DNA from: an uncultured Pelagibacteraceae bacterium
Lineage (GTDB): Bacteria; Pseudomonadota; Alphaproteobacteria; Pelagibacterales; Pelagibacteraceae
Length of the DNA: 64,000 bases
Assembly (NCBI GenBank): GCA_902582315.1
Contig: CACHRP010000003.1
Coordinates: forward strand, 1-64,000
Direction: 5' to 3'
The notes beneath the pieces were generated by a model that was not told the DNA's origin, did not search any database, and worked only from the letters and a program-made list of their open reading frames with translations. Position numbers and translations under genes: made by a program. Every line of letters starts with the position of its first letter. Position 1 is the stretch's first letter. Of the stretch, positions 38,852 through 51,000 are shown piece after piece.

Positions 38852-39145
38852 TTAAATTCCTGTAGTCAAATCAATTGTTTGACCCTTTTTTAATGTTATA
38901 ATTGCTTTTTTGTATCCTTTCACTTTAACTTTTCTTCCTCTGGTAAGTTTTATTCTAGGTTGTTTAATAATTATGTTTACTTTGGTAACGTTTACTTTAA
39001 ATATTTTCTCTATATTTTTTTTAATTATTTCCTTATTTGTTGAATTTGGGACTTTAAAAACAATTTTATTTTGATCAGACATATTTGTCGACTTTTCAGT
39101 AACTATAGGAGACAAAATTTTATCGTATGAATGAAATTTATGCAT
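38852..39145 (-). CDS. rplW: 50S ribosomal protein L23
   Basis: Tunnel-exit protein that docks trigger factor and SRP. 97 residues with ILSPIVTEKSTNMSDQNKIV and VKVNIIIKQPRIKLTRGRK-like core (here VTKVNIIIKQPRIKLTRGRK). The start overlaps the rplD stop region by eight bases. Confidence 0.95.
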   Translation of the reverse strand: MHKFHSYDKILSPIVTEKSTNMSDQNKIVFKVPNSTNKEIIKKNIEKIFKVNVTKVNIIIKQPRIKLTRGRKVKVKGYKKAIITLKKGQTIDLTTGI

Positions 39146-39761
39146 ATTTTTTCTCCAATTCTCTCATGGATGTCTCAGTAAATATAATTTTTTTGAATTT
39201 TATTACATCATAGCTGCTAAAGTGGTTAACATCTGTTACCTTAACATTTGGTATGTTTTTTACTGATCTTAGAATTTTGTTTTTTGAGGATTTATCTAAA
39301 ATCATTAATGAGTCTTTTGCCTTAAATTTTTCTAAAATTTTATTCATTTCTTTAGTCTTTAAAATTTCATTCTTAAAATCAGAAAAAATAATTAAATTTT
39401 TCTCATTATTTTTTTCTGTTATTAGTGAAGTAATACTTTTCTTTTTTTCACTTTTGTTTATTTTTCGTATCTTGTAATTATCTTCCCCTTTTGGTCCGTG
39501 AGCTATACCTCCACCAATGAATATTGGAGCTTTTCTACTTGCGTGTCTTGCATTACCTGTGCCTTTTTGAGCATATATTTTAGAGGTAGATCCTATGATT
39601 TCATTTTTTTGTTTGGTTTTAGCTTTTCTTCCTTTGTAATTTGCATTAGTTTTATAAAGTAAATTACTAACAAGTTTTCTATTTATTTTTGATGCTATTA
39701 TTGAATCTAGAATTTCAATAGAGTCTTTTTTTCCGTCTAAACTTAATTTGTCAATTTTCAT
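39138..39761 (-). CDS. rplD: 50S ribosomal protein L4
   Basis: Tunnel-lining protein; in E. coli it also represses the S10 operon. 207 residues: the extended loop region YAQKGTGNARHASRKAPIFI with GGGIAHGPKG is diagnostic. The C-terminal half (LMILDKSSKNKILRS, VTDVNHFSSYDVIKF) is divergent but aligns with the family. Confidence 0.95.
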   Translation of the reverse strand: MKIDKLSLDGKKDSIEILDSIIASKINRKLVSNLLYKTNANYKGRKAKTKQKNEIIGSTSKIYAQKGTGNARHASRKAPIFIGGGIAHGPKGEDNYKIRKINKSEKKKSITSLITEKNNEKNLIIFSDFKNEILKTKEMNKILEKFKAKDSLMILDKSSKNKILRSVKNIPNVKVTDVNHFSSYDVIKFKKIIFTETSMRELEKKYA

Positions 39762-39762
39762 T

Positions 39763-40473
39763 TTATTTCTTTTTTTTTTCAGGTATTTTTTTTAATTTTT
39801 CAATCGCTTCAATTTTTTCTTTAATTGTAAGTTTGCTAATGTTTTTTACTGATGTTTTTACTAAAATTTCAGTATTTTTTGCGCCAGGTATTGATCCTTT
39901 TATAAACAAAAGATCATTTTCTAAATCTGACTTAATTATTTCAATATTTTGCATAGTTCTTATTTTATCACCCATATGACCTGCCATTTTTTTTCCTTTA
40001 AAAACTTTACCTGGGTCCTGTCTTTGACCTGTAGAGCCATGCGATCTATGAGATACGGAAACACCGTGGGTTGCTCTTAACCCGCTAAAATTATGTCTTT
40101 TCATACCACCAGCAAAACCTTTTCCTATAGTTTTTGATCTAATGTCTACAAATTTAACATCTTTAAAAATCTCTAATCCAAATTCATTGCCAGCTTTATA
40201 AATTGCAGTATCCTTGACTTTAAATTCTTTTAGCCTCTTTTTTGGTTCAGTATTTTTTTTTGAAAAATATCCTTTCATAGCCTTTGTCAGTTTAGAATTT
40301 TTTATTTTTCCAAATCCTAATTGTATTGCTTTGTAACCACGGTCTTTTTCCTCAATAACACTTATTATTCTTCCTTTTTCAATCTTCAGAACAGTTACAG
40401 GGACAGACTGTCCAGTTTTATAAAACTCCCTAGTCATTCCAATTTTTTTTCCTAATAATCCAATTTCGTTCAT
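39763..40473 (-). CDS. rplC: 50S ribosomal protein L3
   Basis: Early assembly protein with a finger reaching the peptidyl transferase centre. 236 residues: LLGKKIGMTREFYKTGQSVP, the finger THGVSVSHRSHGSTGQRQDP (Gln is the residue methylated by PrmB in other bacteria) and GKKMAGHMGDK. The C-terminal Lys-rich tail is longer than in E. coli. Confidence 0.96.
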   Translation of the reverse strand: MNEIGLLGKKIGMTREFYKTGQSVPVTVLKIEKGRIISVIEEKDRGYKAIQLGFGKIKNSKLTKAMKGYFSKKNTEPKKRLKEFKVKDTAIYKAGNEFGLEIFKDVKFVDIRSKTIGKGFAGGMKRHNFSGLRATHGVSVSHRSHGSTGQRQDPGKVFKGKKMAGHMGDKIRTMQNIEIIKSDLENDLLFIKGSIPGAKNTEILVKTSVKNISKLTIKEKIEAIEKLKKIPEKKKK

Positions 40474-40480
40474 AGTTTTT

Positions 40481-40789
40481 TTATATTTTAATTTCTACAT
40501 CAACTCCAGACGCCAGATCTAATTTCATTAATGCTTCTACAGTTTGAGGTGTTGGTTCAATTATATCAATCAATCTTTTATGTGTTCTAGTTTCAAACTG
40601 TTCTCTACTTTTTTTATCTATATGTGGAGATCTTAAAACTGTATACCTCTCAATTTTAGTTGGTAAAGGTATTGGGCCTTTAATGTTAGCTCCAGTTCTT
40701 TTTACAGTATTTACAATTTCTTCAGTAGATTGATCTAATACCTTATTATCGTATGCCCTTAATTTAATTCTTATATTTTGTTTCTGCAT
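40481..40789 (-). CDS. rpsJ: 30S ribosomal protein S10
   Basis: Head protein that also acts as NusE in antitermination with NusB. 102 residues: [40 protein letters not shown] and [16 protein letters not shown]. It follows fusA after only five bases; in many bacteria tuf intervenes, but not here. Confidence 0.97.
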   Translation of the reverse strand: MQKQNIRIKLRAYDNKVLDQSTEEIVNTVKRTGANIKGPIPLPTKIERYTVLRSPHIDKKSREQFETRTHKRLIDIIEPTPQTVEALMKLDLASGVDVEIKI

Positions 40790-40794
40790 TTGGT

Positions 40795-42870
40795 TTATCC
40801 AGTTTTTTTGGTTACCTCGTCTTGAACATTTTGTGGTACTTTTGCATAGTGATCAAAGAACATTGAATATTGAGCTCTTCCTTGAGACATAGATCTTAAA
40901 TTGTTAATATATCCAAACATATTTGCTAAAGGCACCATCGCTGTTATTACAGTTGCATTTCCTCTCTGCTCTTGTGTATTTATTTGACCTCTTCTGCTAT
41001 TTAGATCGCCTATTACATCACCCATATAATCTTCAGGAGTTACTACCTCTACTCTCATTACTGGCTCTAATAATTTTAAAGTTGCTTTAGTGCACGCCTC
41101 TTTAAAGCACTGTCTTGACGCTAATTCAAAAGCTAACACGCTAGAGTCTACATCATGATGTAATCCGTCAAGTATAGTTACTTTATAATCAATGAGTGGG
41201 AAACCAGCTAGAATTCCGTTGTCTGCTACTGTTTCAACTCCTTTTTCTACACCTGGGATAAATTCTTTTGGAATTGCTCCACCTTTAATTTTACTCTCAA
41301 TTTCTCTCCCTTTACCAGGCTCTAATGGTTCTACTGAAAGTTTAACTCTAGCAAATTGCCCAGCACCACCACTTTGCTTCTTGTGCGTATAATCAAATTC
41401 TGTACTCTTTTCAATTGTCTCTCTATAAGCAACTTGTGGAGCACCAACATTTGCTTCAACTTTAAACTCTCTCTTCATACGATCAACAATAATATCTAAA
41501 TGTAATTCACCCATTCCTTTAATTATTGTTTGACCAGACTCTTCATCTGAACTAACTCTAAATGATGGATCTTCCTTCGCAAGTCTACCTAGTGCCTCGC
41601 CCATCTTTTCTTGATCACCTTTTGTTTTTGGCTCTACAGCAATTTCTATAACTGGATCAGGAAATTCCATAGGTTCAAGTAAAACAGGATTGTCTTCATC
41701 TGACAAAGTATGGCCTGTAATTGTATTTTTTAGTCCTGCTAATGCAACAATATCACCTGAATTAGCTTCCTTAATATCTTCTCTTGAGTTTGCGTGCATT
41801 AACAGCATTCTTCCAACTCGTTCTTCTTTGTCTTTCGAAGTGTTGTAAATTGCTGTACCAGTTTTAACAGTTCCTGAATAAACTCTTATAAATGTAAGGG
41901 ATCCTACAAATGGATCGTTTGCAACTTTAAATGCTAATGCAGAAAATGGTGCATTATCATCAAATTTCATTGTCATTTCCTCTTCAGAATTTGGTTTAGT
42001 ACCTTTAATTGAACCAATATCTTGCGGGCTGGGTAGATAATCAACGACTGCATCCAATAATGGTTGTACACCTTTGTTTTTAAAAGCGGAACCAGTAAGA
42101 ACAGGGACAAAATCAAAGTTTAAACAACCTTTTCTTACGCATTTTATTAAATCCTCAGAAGAAATTGTATCTCCATTCAAATAACTTTCCATTAGCTTTT
42201 CGTCTTGCTCTACAGCCGTTTCTACTAATTCTTGTCTATATTTTTCACATATTTCTTTTAAATCTGACGGTATATCTTTTTCTTCCCATTCTGCGCCTAG
42301 GTCCTCGTTTTTCCATACTATAGCTTTCATCTTTATAAGATCTACAACACCTTGTAATGAAGCTTCAGCACCTATCGGAATTTGCATAACTAAGGGTTTA
42401 GCACCTAGTCTATCTTTTATCATATCTACACATCTAAAAAAATCTGCACCAGTTCTGTCTAGCTTATTAACAAAACAAATTCGTGGAACTTTATACTTGT
42501 CAGCTTGTCTCCATACAGTCTCTGACTGTGGCTCAACGCCTGCAACACCATCAAAAACAGCTACAGCACCATCTAAAACTTTTAAAGATCTCTCAACTTC
42601 TATTGTAAAATCCACGTGACCAGGAGTATCAATAATATTTATTCTATAATCTCTCCAAAAGCATGTTGTTGCTGCAGAGGTAATAGTTATTCCTCTTTCC
42701 TGTTCCTGTTCCATCCAATCCATTGTAGCCGCACCATCATGTACTTCACCAATTTTATGGCTTTTTCCCGTGTAATATAAAATTCTTTCTGTAGTTGTTG
42801 TTTTTCCAGCATCTATATGCGCCATAATTCCAATGTTTCTATATTTATCTAATGTGTGTGTTCTACTCAT
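40795..42870 (-). CDS. fusA: Elongation factor G
   Basis: GTPase that drives translocation and, with RRF, ribosome recycling. 691 residues: P-loop [16 protein letters not shown] (17-32), switch [28 protein letters not shown], and domain [22 protein letters not shown] with GGAGQFARV. The G-domain, II, III, IV and V order is complete. It lies between rpsG (six bases) and rpsJ (five bases). Confidence 0.97.
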   Translation of the reverse strand: MSRTHTLDKYRNIGIMAHIDAGKTTTTERILYYTGKSHKIGEVHDGAATMDWMEQEQERGITITSAATTCFWRDYRINIIDTPGHVDFTIEVERSLKVLDGAVAVFDGVAGVEPQSETVWRQADKYKVPRICFVNKLDRTGADFFRCVDMIKDRLGAKPLVMQIPIGAEASLQGVVDLIKMKAIVWKNEDLGAEWEEKDIPSDLKEICEKYRQELVETAVEQDEKLMESYLNGDTISSEDLIKCVRKGCLNFDFVPVLTGSAFKNKGVQPLLDAVVDYLPSPQDIGSIKGTKPNSEEEMTMKFDDNAPFSALAFKVANDPFVGSLTFIRVYSGTVKTGTAIYNTSKDKEERVGRMLLMHANSREDIKEANSGDIVALAGLKNTITGHTLSDEDNPVLLEPMEFPDPVIEIAVEPKTKGDQEKMGEALGRLAKEDPSFRVSSDEESGQTIIKGMGELHLDIIVDRMKREFKVEANVGAPQVAYRETIEKSTEFDYTHKKQSGGAGQFARVKLSVEPLEPGKGREIESKIKGGAIPKEFIPGVEKGVETVADNGILAGFPLIDYKVTILDGLHHDVDSSVLAFELASRQCFKEACTKATLKLLEPVMRVEVVTPEDYMGDVIGDLNSRRGQINTQEQRGNATVITAMVPLANMFGYINNLRSMSQGRAQYSMFFDHYAKVPQNVQDEVTKKTG

Positions 42871-42876
42871 AAATTT

Positions 42877-43347
42877 TTACCATCTAAAGTGTGCAAAAGC
42901 TTTGTTGGACTCTGCCATCTTATGTGTATCCTCTTTTTTTTTAATAGCCGATCCTCTATTTTGATAAGCATCGAATATTTCATTGAATATTTTATCTGAC
43001 ATATTTTTATCTTTTCTTTTTCTTGATGCGTCTATAAGCCATCTCAAAGCAAGTGCTTGGGACCTTTTCGCTTTAACTTCAACAGGAACTTGGTAAGTTG
43101 CTCCTCCTACTCGTCTTGATCTTACTTCTACTGTTGGCTTAATATTGTTTATTGCTTGATTGAAAATATTGATTGGTTCATCTTTTGTTTTAGATTTAAT
43201 TTTGTCAATAGCATCATAAATTATTTTTTCTGCTATTGTTTTTTTGCCATCATACATTATAGAATTAATTAGTTTAGGAATGACTGCAGATTTAAACTTT
43301 GGATCTACTATTGGTATTTTTTTTGGAGCTTTTCTTTTCCTTGACAT
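42877..43347 (-). CDS. rpsG: 30S ribosomal protein S7
   Basis: Primary binder of the 16S 3' major domain; in E. coli represses the str operon. 156 residues: SRKRKAPKKIPIVDPKFKS, RRVGGATYQVPVEVKAKRSQ and the C-terminal KKEDTHKMAESNKAFAHFRW. Two bases follow rpsL. Confidence 0.97.
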   Translation of the reverse strand: MSRKRKAPKKIPIVDPKFKSAVIPKLINSIMYDGKKTIAEKIIYDAIDKIKSKTKDEPINIFNQAINNIKPTVEVRSRRVGGATYQVPVEVKAKRSQALALRWLIDASRKRKDKNMSDKIFNEIFDAYQNRGSAIKKKEDTHKMAESNKAFAHFRW

Positions 43348-43349
43348 AT

Positions 43350-43721
43350 TTATTTACCCTTTTTAGCTCCATATTTTGAACGTTGTTGCTTTCTTGCTGT
43401 AACACCTTGTGTATCAAGATTTCCTCTTAAAATGTGATATCTTACACCGGGTAAATCTTTAACACGACCTCCTCTTATTAAAACAACTGAATGTTCTTGT
43501 AAATTATGTCCTTCACCTGGAATGTATGAAGTTACTTCATGTCCATTAGACAATCTTACTCTGGCTACTTTTCTTAAGGCTGAGTTTGGTTTCTTTGGAG
43601 TTGTAGTATAAACTTTTACGCAAACACCTCTTTTTTGAGGAGACTTTTCAAGTGCAGGGACTTTATCTCTTGAGGAAGGCTTTCGTCTTCTTTTTCTTAG
43701 CAACTGATTAATTGTCGGCAT
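43350..43721 (-). CDS. rpsL: 30S ribosomal protein S12
   Basis: Decoding-centre protein and the classical streptomycin-resistance locus. 123 residues: [20 protein letters not shown], the [19 protein letters not shown] segment with Lys43/Lys44, and [15 protein letters not shown] with the second loop Lys. Both positions carry the wild-type, streptomycin-sensitive Lys. It starts the str gene set and has its own promoter-like sequence upstream. Confidence 0.97.
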   Translation of the reverse strand: MPTINQLLRKRRRKPSSRDKVPALEKSPQKRGVCVKVYTTTPKKPNSALRKVARVRLSNGHEVTSYIPGEGHNLQEHSVVLIRGGRVKDLPGVRYHILRGNLDTQGVTARKQQRSKYGAKKGK

Positions 43722-43781
43722 AAATTATTACAATAGTTTATGGATGAAAAGTTAAACAACTGATTATGTTGTGGCAGCGTT

Positions 43782-43800
43782 TAATACCCCAATGGTATTA
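43782..43800. repeat. Hairpin-forming inverted repeat in the rpsL leader
   Basis: TAATACC (43782-43788) and GGTATTA (43794-43800) form a perfect seven-base-pair stem with a five-base loop, between the proposed rpsL promoter and the rpsL start. No T-run follows on either strand, so it does not look like an intrinsic terminator. It could fold in the 5' leader of the str mRNA. Confidence 0.4.
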
Positions 43801-43828
43801 CATTCCAACCAAAAATTATCGCCAAATT

Positions 43829-43856
43829 ACTATAGAATCTATATTTGTCAATTCAA
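43829..43856 (-). promoter_or_regulatory. Promoter-like sequence upstream of rpsL
   Basis: In the 159-base gap between rpoC and rpsL, the minus strand has TTGAAT (43856-43851), a 16-base spacer and TATAGT (43834-43829). This would start a transcript with a leader of about 100 bases ahead of rpsL, letting the str/S10/spc genes start independently of rpoBC. Motif match only. Confidence 0.45.
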
Positions 43857-43880
43857 AATGCTGAATATGACCTGAAATTT

Positions 43881-46800
43881 TTATTGATTTACTTGAGTTT
43901 CTGTCGGTTCCACAGATTGCTGCTCTGATAAAAATTTTTCATCGTCTTTCAAAGCTTTTCTGTTCCAATCATTTTTAATGCTTCCTGTTCCAGCAGGTAC
44001 CAATCGACCAACAATGACATTTTCTTTAAGCCCCTGAAGAACATCTACTTTTCCTTTTATAGCAGCGTCAGTTAAAACTCTTGTAGTTTCTTGGAATGAA
44101 GCTGCAGAAATAAATGACTCGGTTTGTAAAGATGCTTTAGTTATACCCATCAAAACTCTCTCGCCAAAAGCAGGTTTTTTGTTGTTTTTCTTCAACTCTT
44201 CATTCATAGTTTCAAATTTAATTCTATCTATTATTTCACCAGGCAACAAACTAGAATCACCAGAATTTTTAACCTCTATTTTTTTTAGCATTTGTCTTAA
44301 AATTGTTTCAATGTGTTTATCGTTAATAACTACTCCCTGAAGTCTATAAACTTCTTGAACTTGATTTACAAAATACTCAGTCAATTCTTCAATACCTAGT
44401 ATTCTAAGAATATCATGTGGCAATGGTTGGCCATCTAGTAAATACTCACCTTTTTTAATTTTTTCGCCTTCATTAAAGTTAATATGTTTTCCCTTTGGAA
44501 TTAAATAATTTGAACTTTCTCCATTATCAGAAACGATAGATATTCTTTGTTTCCCTCTCACTTCTTTTCCAAATAATACCTTTCCATCATTCTCAGCAAT
44601 TATTGCGCTGTCTTTTGCTTTTCTGGCTTCAAATAATTCTGCTACACGAGGTAAACCTCCTGTTATATCTTTTGTTTTAGATGTTTCTTTTGGTAAACGT
44701 GCAATTACATCACCAGCTGAAATTTTTTGTCCATCTTTAACAGATAAAATTGAGTCTGGGACTAAATAATATCTTGCTTCGTTATCATCAGCTTTTTTAA
44801 TTACATTTCCTTTTTCATCTCTAAGAGTAATTCTTGGTTTAAGATCCGTATTTTTAGATTGTGATCTCCAATCTAATACTGACTTAGACGAAATACCAGT
44901 AGCATCATCAACTGTTTCTGATAATGAAACACCGTCAATTAAATCAACAAAGTTAGCTATTCCACTTTTTTCTGCGATGACAGGTGTAGTATAAGGATCC
45001 CATTCACAAATTTTTGAATTTTTCTTTATTTTTTCACCATTTTTAAAAAATAATTTTGAACCATATGGTACTTTGTAAATTGCTATTTGCAGACCTTTGT
45101 CATCCTCTAAGGAAAGTTGAGTATTTCTTCCCATTACAATTGAATTTTTTTTGGAATCCTCAATTAAATTTGTATTTATAATTTTTAATGTTCCTTCGTT
45201 TTTACTTATGATCTGAGAGTCTTGTTTAATTGATGCTGTTCCTCCAACGTGAAAGGTTCTCATGGTGAGCTGTGTTCCCGGTTCACCGATTGATTGAGCA
45301 GAAATCATTCCAATTGCCTCACCTACGTGAACCATTTTTCCTCTAGATAAATCTCTCCCATAACAAGTTGCACAAACACCTTCCTTTGATCCACAAGTTA
45401 TGACTGAGTAAACTCTAATAGATTTAACACCTGCTGCATCAATTTTCTCACAGCCTGCCTCATCAATCATTTCACCTTTTTTGATAATTGTTTCTCCAGA
45501 AATTGGATTTTTAATATCACTAGCAGTAATTCTTCCTAAAGCTCTTTCTGATAATGCAACTATAACATTTCCTCCCTCTATTATCTCTGATAACGCTATA
45601 CTTCCTCTATTTTTAGAATCGCAGTCTTTCTTCGTTATAGTTAAATCCTGTGCAACATCGCACAATCTTCTTGTTAAGTAACCTGAGTTAGCTGTCTTTA
45701 AAGCAGTATCAGCCAGTCCTTTTCTTGCCCCGTGTGTGGAATTAAAATATTCTAATGCTGTCAAACCCTCTTTAAAATTAGAAGTGATTGGAGACTCTAT
45801 AATTTCACCAGAAGGTTTTGCTATAAGCCCTCTCATACCAGCTAGTTGTTTCATTTGAGCAGCTGATCCCCTTGCTCCAGAGTCAGCCATCATAAAGACT
45901 GAGTTAATTTTTAAACCATCCTTAGTTGTCTCTGTTGCAGAAATTCTTTTCATCATTTCTCCAGCAACTCGATCAGTACATTTTGACCAAGCGTCAACTA
46001 CTTTATTATACTTTTCGCCTCTAGTAATTAAACCTTCCGCATATTGATTTTCATAATCAGCTATTAATTTTTTCGTTTCATCAATTAATTGAGATTTGTT
46101 TTCAGGAATTATTAAATCATCTTTTCCAAAAGAAATACCAGCTTTAAAAGCATGTTTAAAACCAAGATCCTTTAATTTATCACAGAATATTACTGTATTT
46201 TTTTGACCAGTAAACCTAAATACAATATCTATAACTTCCGACACAGTTCTTTTTGGTAAAAGTCTATCGATTAATGAAAATTTAATATCTTTATGCTTAG
46301 GAAGTAAGTTAGCAAGAAGAAATCTTCCAGCCGTACTTGTAAATTTTTGATTAATTTTCTTTCCTGTTTCATCAACAGTTTCAAATCTTGATATAATTCT
46401 TGAATGGACATTTATGCTTCCAGACTCTAAGCCTTGTTCAATTTCAGAGTTATTTACAAAATATCCTTCAACTTTCTCTGTTTGATATGGAGGTTGGGAC
46501 AAATAGTATATACCTAAGATCATATCTTGACTTGGGACTATTATCGGTTTTCCATTTGATGGACTTAAAATATTGTTAGTAGACATCATTAATACTCTTG
46601 CCTCTAGTTGTGCCTCTAGACTAAGTGGAATATGTACCGCCATTTGATCACCATCAAAGTCAGCGTTGAAAGCTGCACATGTTAGTGGATGTAATTCTAT
46701 AGCATCACCCTCAATTAGTTTTGGCTCAAATGCCTGAACACCCAATCTGTGTAAAGTTGGTGCTCTATTTAATAAAATAGGATGTTCTCTTACAATAAGC

Positions 46801-48050
46801 TCAAGTGCATCCCATACTGCGTTTGTCTCTTTTTCGACTAATTTTTTAGCTTGTTTTATTGTAGAGGCTAGTCCAAGTTTATTTAATCTTGCGTAGAGAA
46901 AAGGTTTAAACAATTCAAGCGCCATTTTTTTCGGTAAACCACATTCGTGTAATTTTAAATCAGGTCCAACAACAATTACAGATCTACCAGAATAATCTAC
47001 TCTTTTACCTAGGAGGTTTTGTCTAAATCTTCCTTGTTTACCCTTCAACATTTCTGCAAGTGATTTTAAAGGTCGTTTTCCAGTGCCTGTGATTACTCTG
47101 CCTCTTCTACCATTATCGAATAATGCATCAACCGATTCCTGAAGCATTCTTTTTTCATTTCTTACAATTATATCAGGAGCTTTTAAATCCATTAATCTTT
47201 TAAGTCTGTTATTTCTATTTATCACTCTTCTGTAAAGATCGTTAAGATCTGAAGTAGCAAATCGTCCACCATCGAGAGGAACTAAAGGTCTCAATTCAGG
47301 TGGAATAACTGGAATTGTAGTTAATATCATCCACTCCGGCTTGTTTCCAGTTTCAATAAATGAGTCGATTAATTTTAATCTTTTTATGGATCTCTCCTCT
47401 GCAACTTTAGATTTAGTCTCATTTATATTTTTAAGAAGGATCTCTCTTTCTTTATTTAGATCTATTGATTTTAAGATTTCTAAAATAGCTTCGGCTCCAA
47501 TACCTGCTGTAAAAGCCTCATCACCAAATTCCTCTTGATATTTATTTAACTCATCTTCATTTAAAAGCTGGTTCTTTTTTAAACTTGTTAGACCAGGTTC
47601 AATAACAATAAAACTTTCAAAATAAAGAACTCTTTCAACCTCTTTAAGTTTCATGTCTATAGCTAATGAAATTCTACTAGGCAAAGATTTTAAGAACCAA
47701 ATATGGGCAACTGGAGTTGCTAGATTTATATGACCCATTCTTTCTCTTCGTACATTTGATTTTGTAACTTCAACTCCACATTTTTCACAAATAATTCCTC
47801 TAAACTTCATTCTTTTATATTTTCCACACAAACACTCATAATCTTTGATTGGTCCAAATATTCTTGCACAAAATAAGCCATCCTTTTCAGGTCTAAAAGT
47901 CCTATAGTTTATAGTCTCGGGTTTTTTAATTTCACCGTAAGTCCAGGATTTAATTTTTTCAGGACTTGCTAATGTAATTTTAATACTATTAAAATTTTGT
48001 GCCTCTGAAATATCTGTATCTTTGAATAAATCTTTTAAATCTTTTTTCAT
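43881..48050 (-). CDS. rpoC: DNA-directed RNA polymerase, beta' subunit
   Basis: Carries the catalytic Mg2+ of RNA polymerase. In 1389 residues, the N-terminal zinc site has Cys73, Cys75, Cys88 and Cys91 ([20 protein letters not shown]); the catalytic loop NADFDGD lies at 462-468; [18 protein letters not shown] and the second Cys cluster ([13 protein letters not shown]) follow, with [20 protein letters not shown] in the trigger-loop/bridge region. The C-terminal tail is acidic. It starts one base after the rpoB stop. Complete. Confidence 0.98.
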   Translation of the reverse strand: MKKDLKDLFKDTDISEAQNFNSIKITLASPEKIKSWTYGEIKKPETINYRTFRPEKDGLFCARIFGPIKDYECLCGKYKRMKFRGIICEKCGVEVTKSNVRRERMGHINLATPVAHIWFLKSLPSRISLAIDMKLKEVERVLYFESFIVIEPGLTSLKKNQLLNEDELNKYQEEFGDEAFTAGIGAEAILEILKSIDLNKEREILLKNINETKSKVAEERSIKRLKLIDSFIETGNKPEWMILTTIPVIPPELRPLVPLDGGRFATSDLNDLYRRVINRNNRLKRLMDLKAPDIIVRNEKRMLQESVDALFDNGRRGRVITGTGKRPLKSLAEMLKGKQGRFRQNLLGKRVDYSGRSVIVVGPDLKLHECGLPKKMALELFKPFLYARLNKLGLASTIKQAKKLVEKETNAVWDALELIVREHPILLNRAPTLHRLGVQAFEPKLIEGDAIELHPLTCAAFNADFDGDQMAVHIPLSLEAQLEARVLMMSTNNILSPSNGKPIIVPSQDMILGIYYLSQPPYQTEKVEGYFVNNSEIEQGLESGSINVHSRIISRFETVDETGKKINQKFTSTAGRFLLANLLPKHKDIKFSLIDRLLPKRTVSEVIDIVFRFTGQKNTVIFCDKLKDLGFKHAFKAGISFGKDDLIIPENKSQLIDETKKLIADYENQYAEGLITRGEKYNKVVDAWSKCTDRVAGEMMKRISATETTKDGLKINSVFMMADSGARGSAAQMKQLAGMRGLIAKPSGEIIESPITSNFKEGLTALEYFNSTHGARKGLADTALKTANSGYLTRRLCDVAQDLTITKKDCDSKNRGSIALSEIIEGGNVIVALSERALGRITASDIKNPISGETIIKKGEMIDEAGCEKIDAAGVKSIRVYSVITCGSKEGVCATCYGRDLSRGKMVHVGEAIGMISAQSIGEPGTQLTMRTFHVGGTASIKQDSQIISKNEGTLKIINTNLIEDSKKNSIVMGRNTQLSLEDDKGLQIAIYKVPYGSKLFFKNGEKIKKNSKICEWDPYTTPVIAEKSGIANFVDLIDGVSLSETVDDATGISSKSVLDWRSQSKNTDLKPRITLRDEKGNVIKKADDNEARYYLVPDSILSVKDGQKISAGDVIARLPKETSKTKDITGGLPRVAELFEARKAKDSAIIAENDGKVLFGKEVRGKQRISIVSDNGESSNYLIPKGKHINFNEGEKIKKGEYLLDGQPLPHDILRILGIEELTEYFVNQVQEVYRLQGVVINDKHIETILRQMLKKIEVKNSGDSSLLPGEIIDRIKFETMNEELKKNNKKPAFGERVLMGITKASLQTESFISAASFQETTRVLTDAAIKGKVDVLQGLKENVIVGRLVPAGTGSIKNDWNRKALKDDEKFLSEQQSVEPTETQVNQ

Positions 48051-48051
48051 A

Positions 48052-51000
48052 TTAATTTAACTCTACATTTAATGCTAAAGCTTTTATTTCCTTAACTAAA
48101 ACGTTAAACGATTCTGGAATACCAGATTCGAAATTTTCTTCACCTTTCACAATAGTTTCGTAAACTTTTACTCTTCCTGCAACATCATCTGATTTTACAG
48201 TTAAGATTTCTTGTAATGTATAAGATGCACCATAAGCCTCTAATGCCCAAACTTCCATTTCTCCAAAACGTTGTCCACCCAATTGAGCTTTACCTCCCAA
48301 TGGTTGTTGAGTTACCAAACTATAGGGTCCTGTTGACCTAGCATGGATTTTATCTTCCACCAAATGGTGTAACTTAAGCATATAAATAGTTCCAACAGTG
48401 ACCTCTCGATCAAATCTTTCACCTGTTCTCCCGTCCCAAAGCATTGTTTGACCAGATTTTGGCAATGTAGCGAGGTCCAACATGTTTGTTACATCTTGCT
48501 CTTTTGCTCCATCAAAAACAGGTGTTGCGATTGGAACACCGCCTTGTAAATTTTCGCAAAGATCTTTAAACTCAGTTTTTGAGAGTTTATCCAAATTTTC
48601 AGAAAATATTTCTTTACCATAAACTGACTTCAAAAAGTTTGAAATTTTCTCATTTTTTTCTACTCTTTTTTGATTCTCATTTACTAGTTTTTTCATGTTT
48701 TCACCTAGCTCTGAACATGCCCAACCTAAGTGTGTTTCTAAAATCTGACCAACATTCATCCTGCTTGGAACACCAAGCGGGTTTAAAACTATATCAACTG
48801 GTTTACCGTTTTCTCTATAAGGCATGTCCTCAACGGGAACAATTTTACTGACAACACCTTTATTACCATGTCTACCAGACATTTTATCTCCAGGTCTTAA
48901 TCTCCTTTTTATTGCAACAAAAACTTTTACCATTTTCATTACACTTGGAAGAAGTTCATCACCCTGTCGAATTTTAAGCACTTTGTCTTCAAATCTTTCC
49001 TGTATATCTTGTTTTGCCTTATTATATTGATCCTTAAGTTGATCTAAAGCAGCCGTTTTTTTATCATCTGATAATGATATTTTTAAAATATCCGAAACAG
49101 TAACTTTCTCTATTGTTTCGTTTGATAGCTTTGTTCCAGCCTCTAAGTCTTTTGTTTTTTTATTTATTGGAATTCCATCTAATATTTCCAAAGCTCTTTG
49201 TTTAATACTTCTCTCTAAAATCTCTTCTTCAACAATTTTATCTTGCTGAACTGAATCAATCTCAGCTCTTTCTATTGTTATAGATCTTTCGTCTTTCTCT
49301 ATACCATGTCTATTAAAAACTCTTACATCAACTATAATACCACCACTTCCACTAGGCATTTTTAAAGATGTGTCTGTTACATCAATTGCTTTTTCTCCAA
49401 ATATAGATCTTAGTAATTTTTCCTCTGGACCAGAAGCTGAGTCACCTTTTGGTGTAACTTTTCCTACTAATATGTCTCCTGGTTTAACTTCTGCTCCAAT
49501 ATAAACTATACCGGACTCGTCAAGATTTTTTAATGCATCCTCATTAACATTTGGTATATCTCGTGTAATATCCTCCTCACCTAACTTAGTGTCTCTAGCC
49601 ATTATTTCATATTCCTCTATATGGACTGATGTGAAAACATCATCGGTCACACATCGCTCCGAAATTAGGATAGAGTCCTCAAAATTATAACCTTGCCATG
49701 GCATGAAAGCTACAGTCACATTTTTACCTAGAGCTAATTCACCTAGTTTTGTTGAAGGACCGTCAGCAATTATATCTCCAGATTTTACCTTATCACCTAC
49801 ACGCACAAGAGGTTTTTGATTTATGCACGTATTTTGATTTGATCTTTTAAATTTTTGTAAATTGTATATGTCGACACCTGATTTGGTAAAATCACTTTCA
49901 GAGGTAGCTTTTATTACTATCCTTTTACCGTCTATCTTGTCTACAGTTCCTTCTCTTTTAGCAACTATCGTTACACCTGAGTCCAATGCAACATCGCTCT
50001 CAATGCCAGTTCCAACTAAAGGAGATTCGGGTTTCAATAAAGGCACTGCCTGCCTCATCATATTTGAGCCCATTAGAGCACGGTTTGCATCATCATTTTC
50101 CAAAAAAGGGATTAAAGATGCAGCAACTGATACAAGTTGTTTGGGAGAAACATCGATATAATCAATATTTTCTGGTTTTGACAAAATAAAATTTAAATTT
50201 TGTCTGCACGACACAAGCTCTTCTGTAAACTTTCCATTTTTATCTATTTTAGAATTAGCTTGAGCAATAGTAAATTTAGTTTCTTCCATTGCTGAGAGAT
50301 ATTCTATTTTATCTTCAACCTTACCATCTTTAACTTTTTTATATGGACTTTCAATGAATCCATATTTGTTTATCTTTGAGTAAGTAGATAAGCTGTTAAT
50401 TAATCCAATATTAGGACCTTCAGGAGTTTCAATTGGACAAATTCTTCCATAATGAGTTGGGTGAACATCTCTAACTTCAAACCCTGCTCTTTCACGTGTT
50501 AGACCGCCTGGACCTAAAGCAGACACTCTTCTTTTATGAGTTATTTCCGACAACGGATTTGTTTGGTCCATAAATTGTGATAACTGCGAAGTTGCAAAAA
50601 AGTCTTTTAGTGAAACAGTTAATGGTTTAGCATTAATCAAATCTTGAGGCATAGCTGACTCTACATCAAGTGTAGTCATTTTTTCTTTGATTGCCCTTTC
50701 CATTCTGTACACTCCAATTCTAGCTTGGTTTTCTACCAATTCTCCAACAGATCTCACTCTTCTGTTTGCTAAATGATCGATGTCATCAATCTCATCTTTA
50801 CCATCTCTTAGATCTAGCATTTTTTGGATGATTGCTAAAATATCATCATTTCTTAGAATAGTTATTTTGTCTGAGCAATTTAGATTTAGTCTGGAATTCA
50901 TTTTTACTCTTCCAACATCTGATAAGTCGTATCTATCTGAACTAAAAAAAAGATTGTTAAAAATCTGGGTTGCGATTTCAATGGTTGGGGGTTCACCTGG

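Noticed and set aside
43782-43800. Intrinsic terminator after rpoC
   Set aside because: The stem is good but no T-run follows it on the minus strand, and it lies downstream of the likely rpsL promoter.
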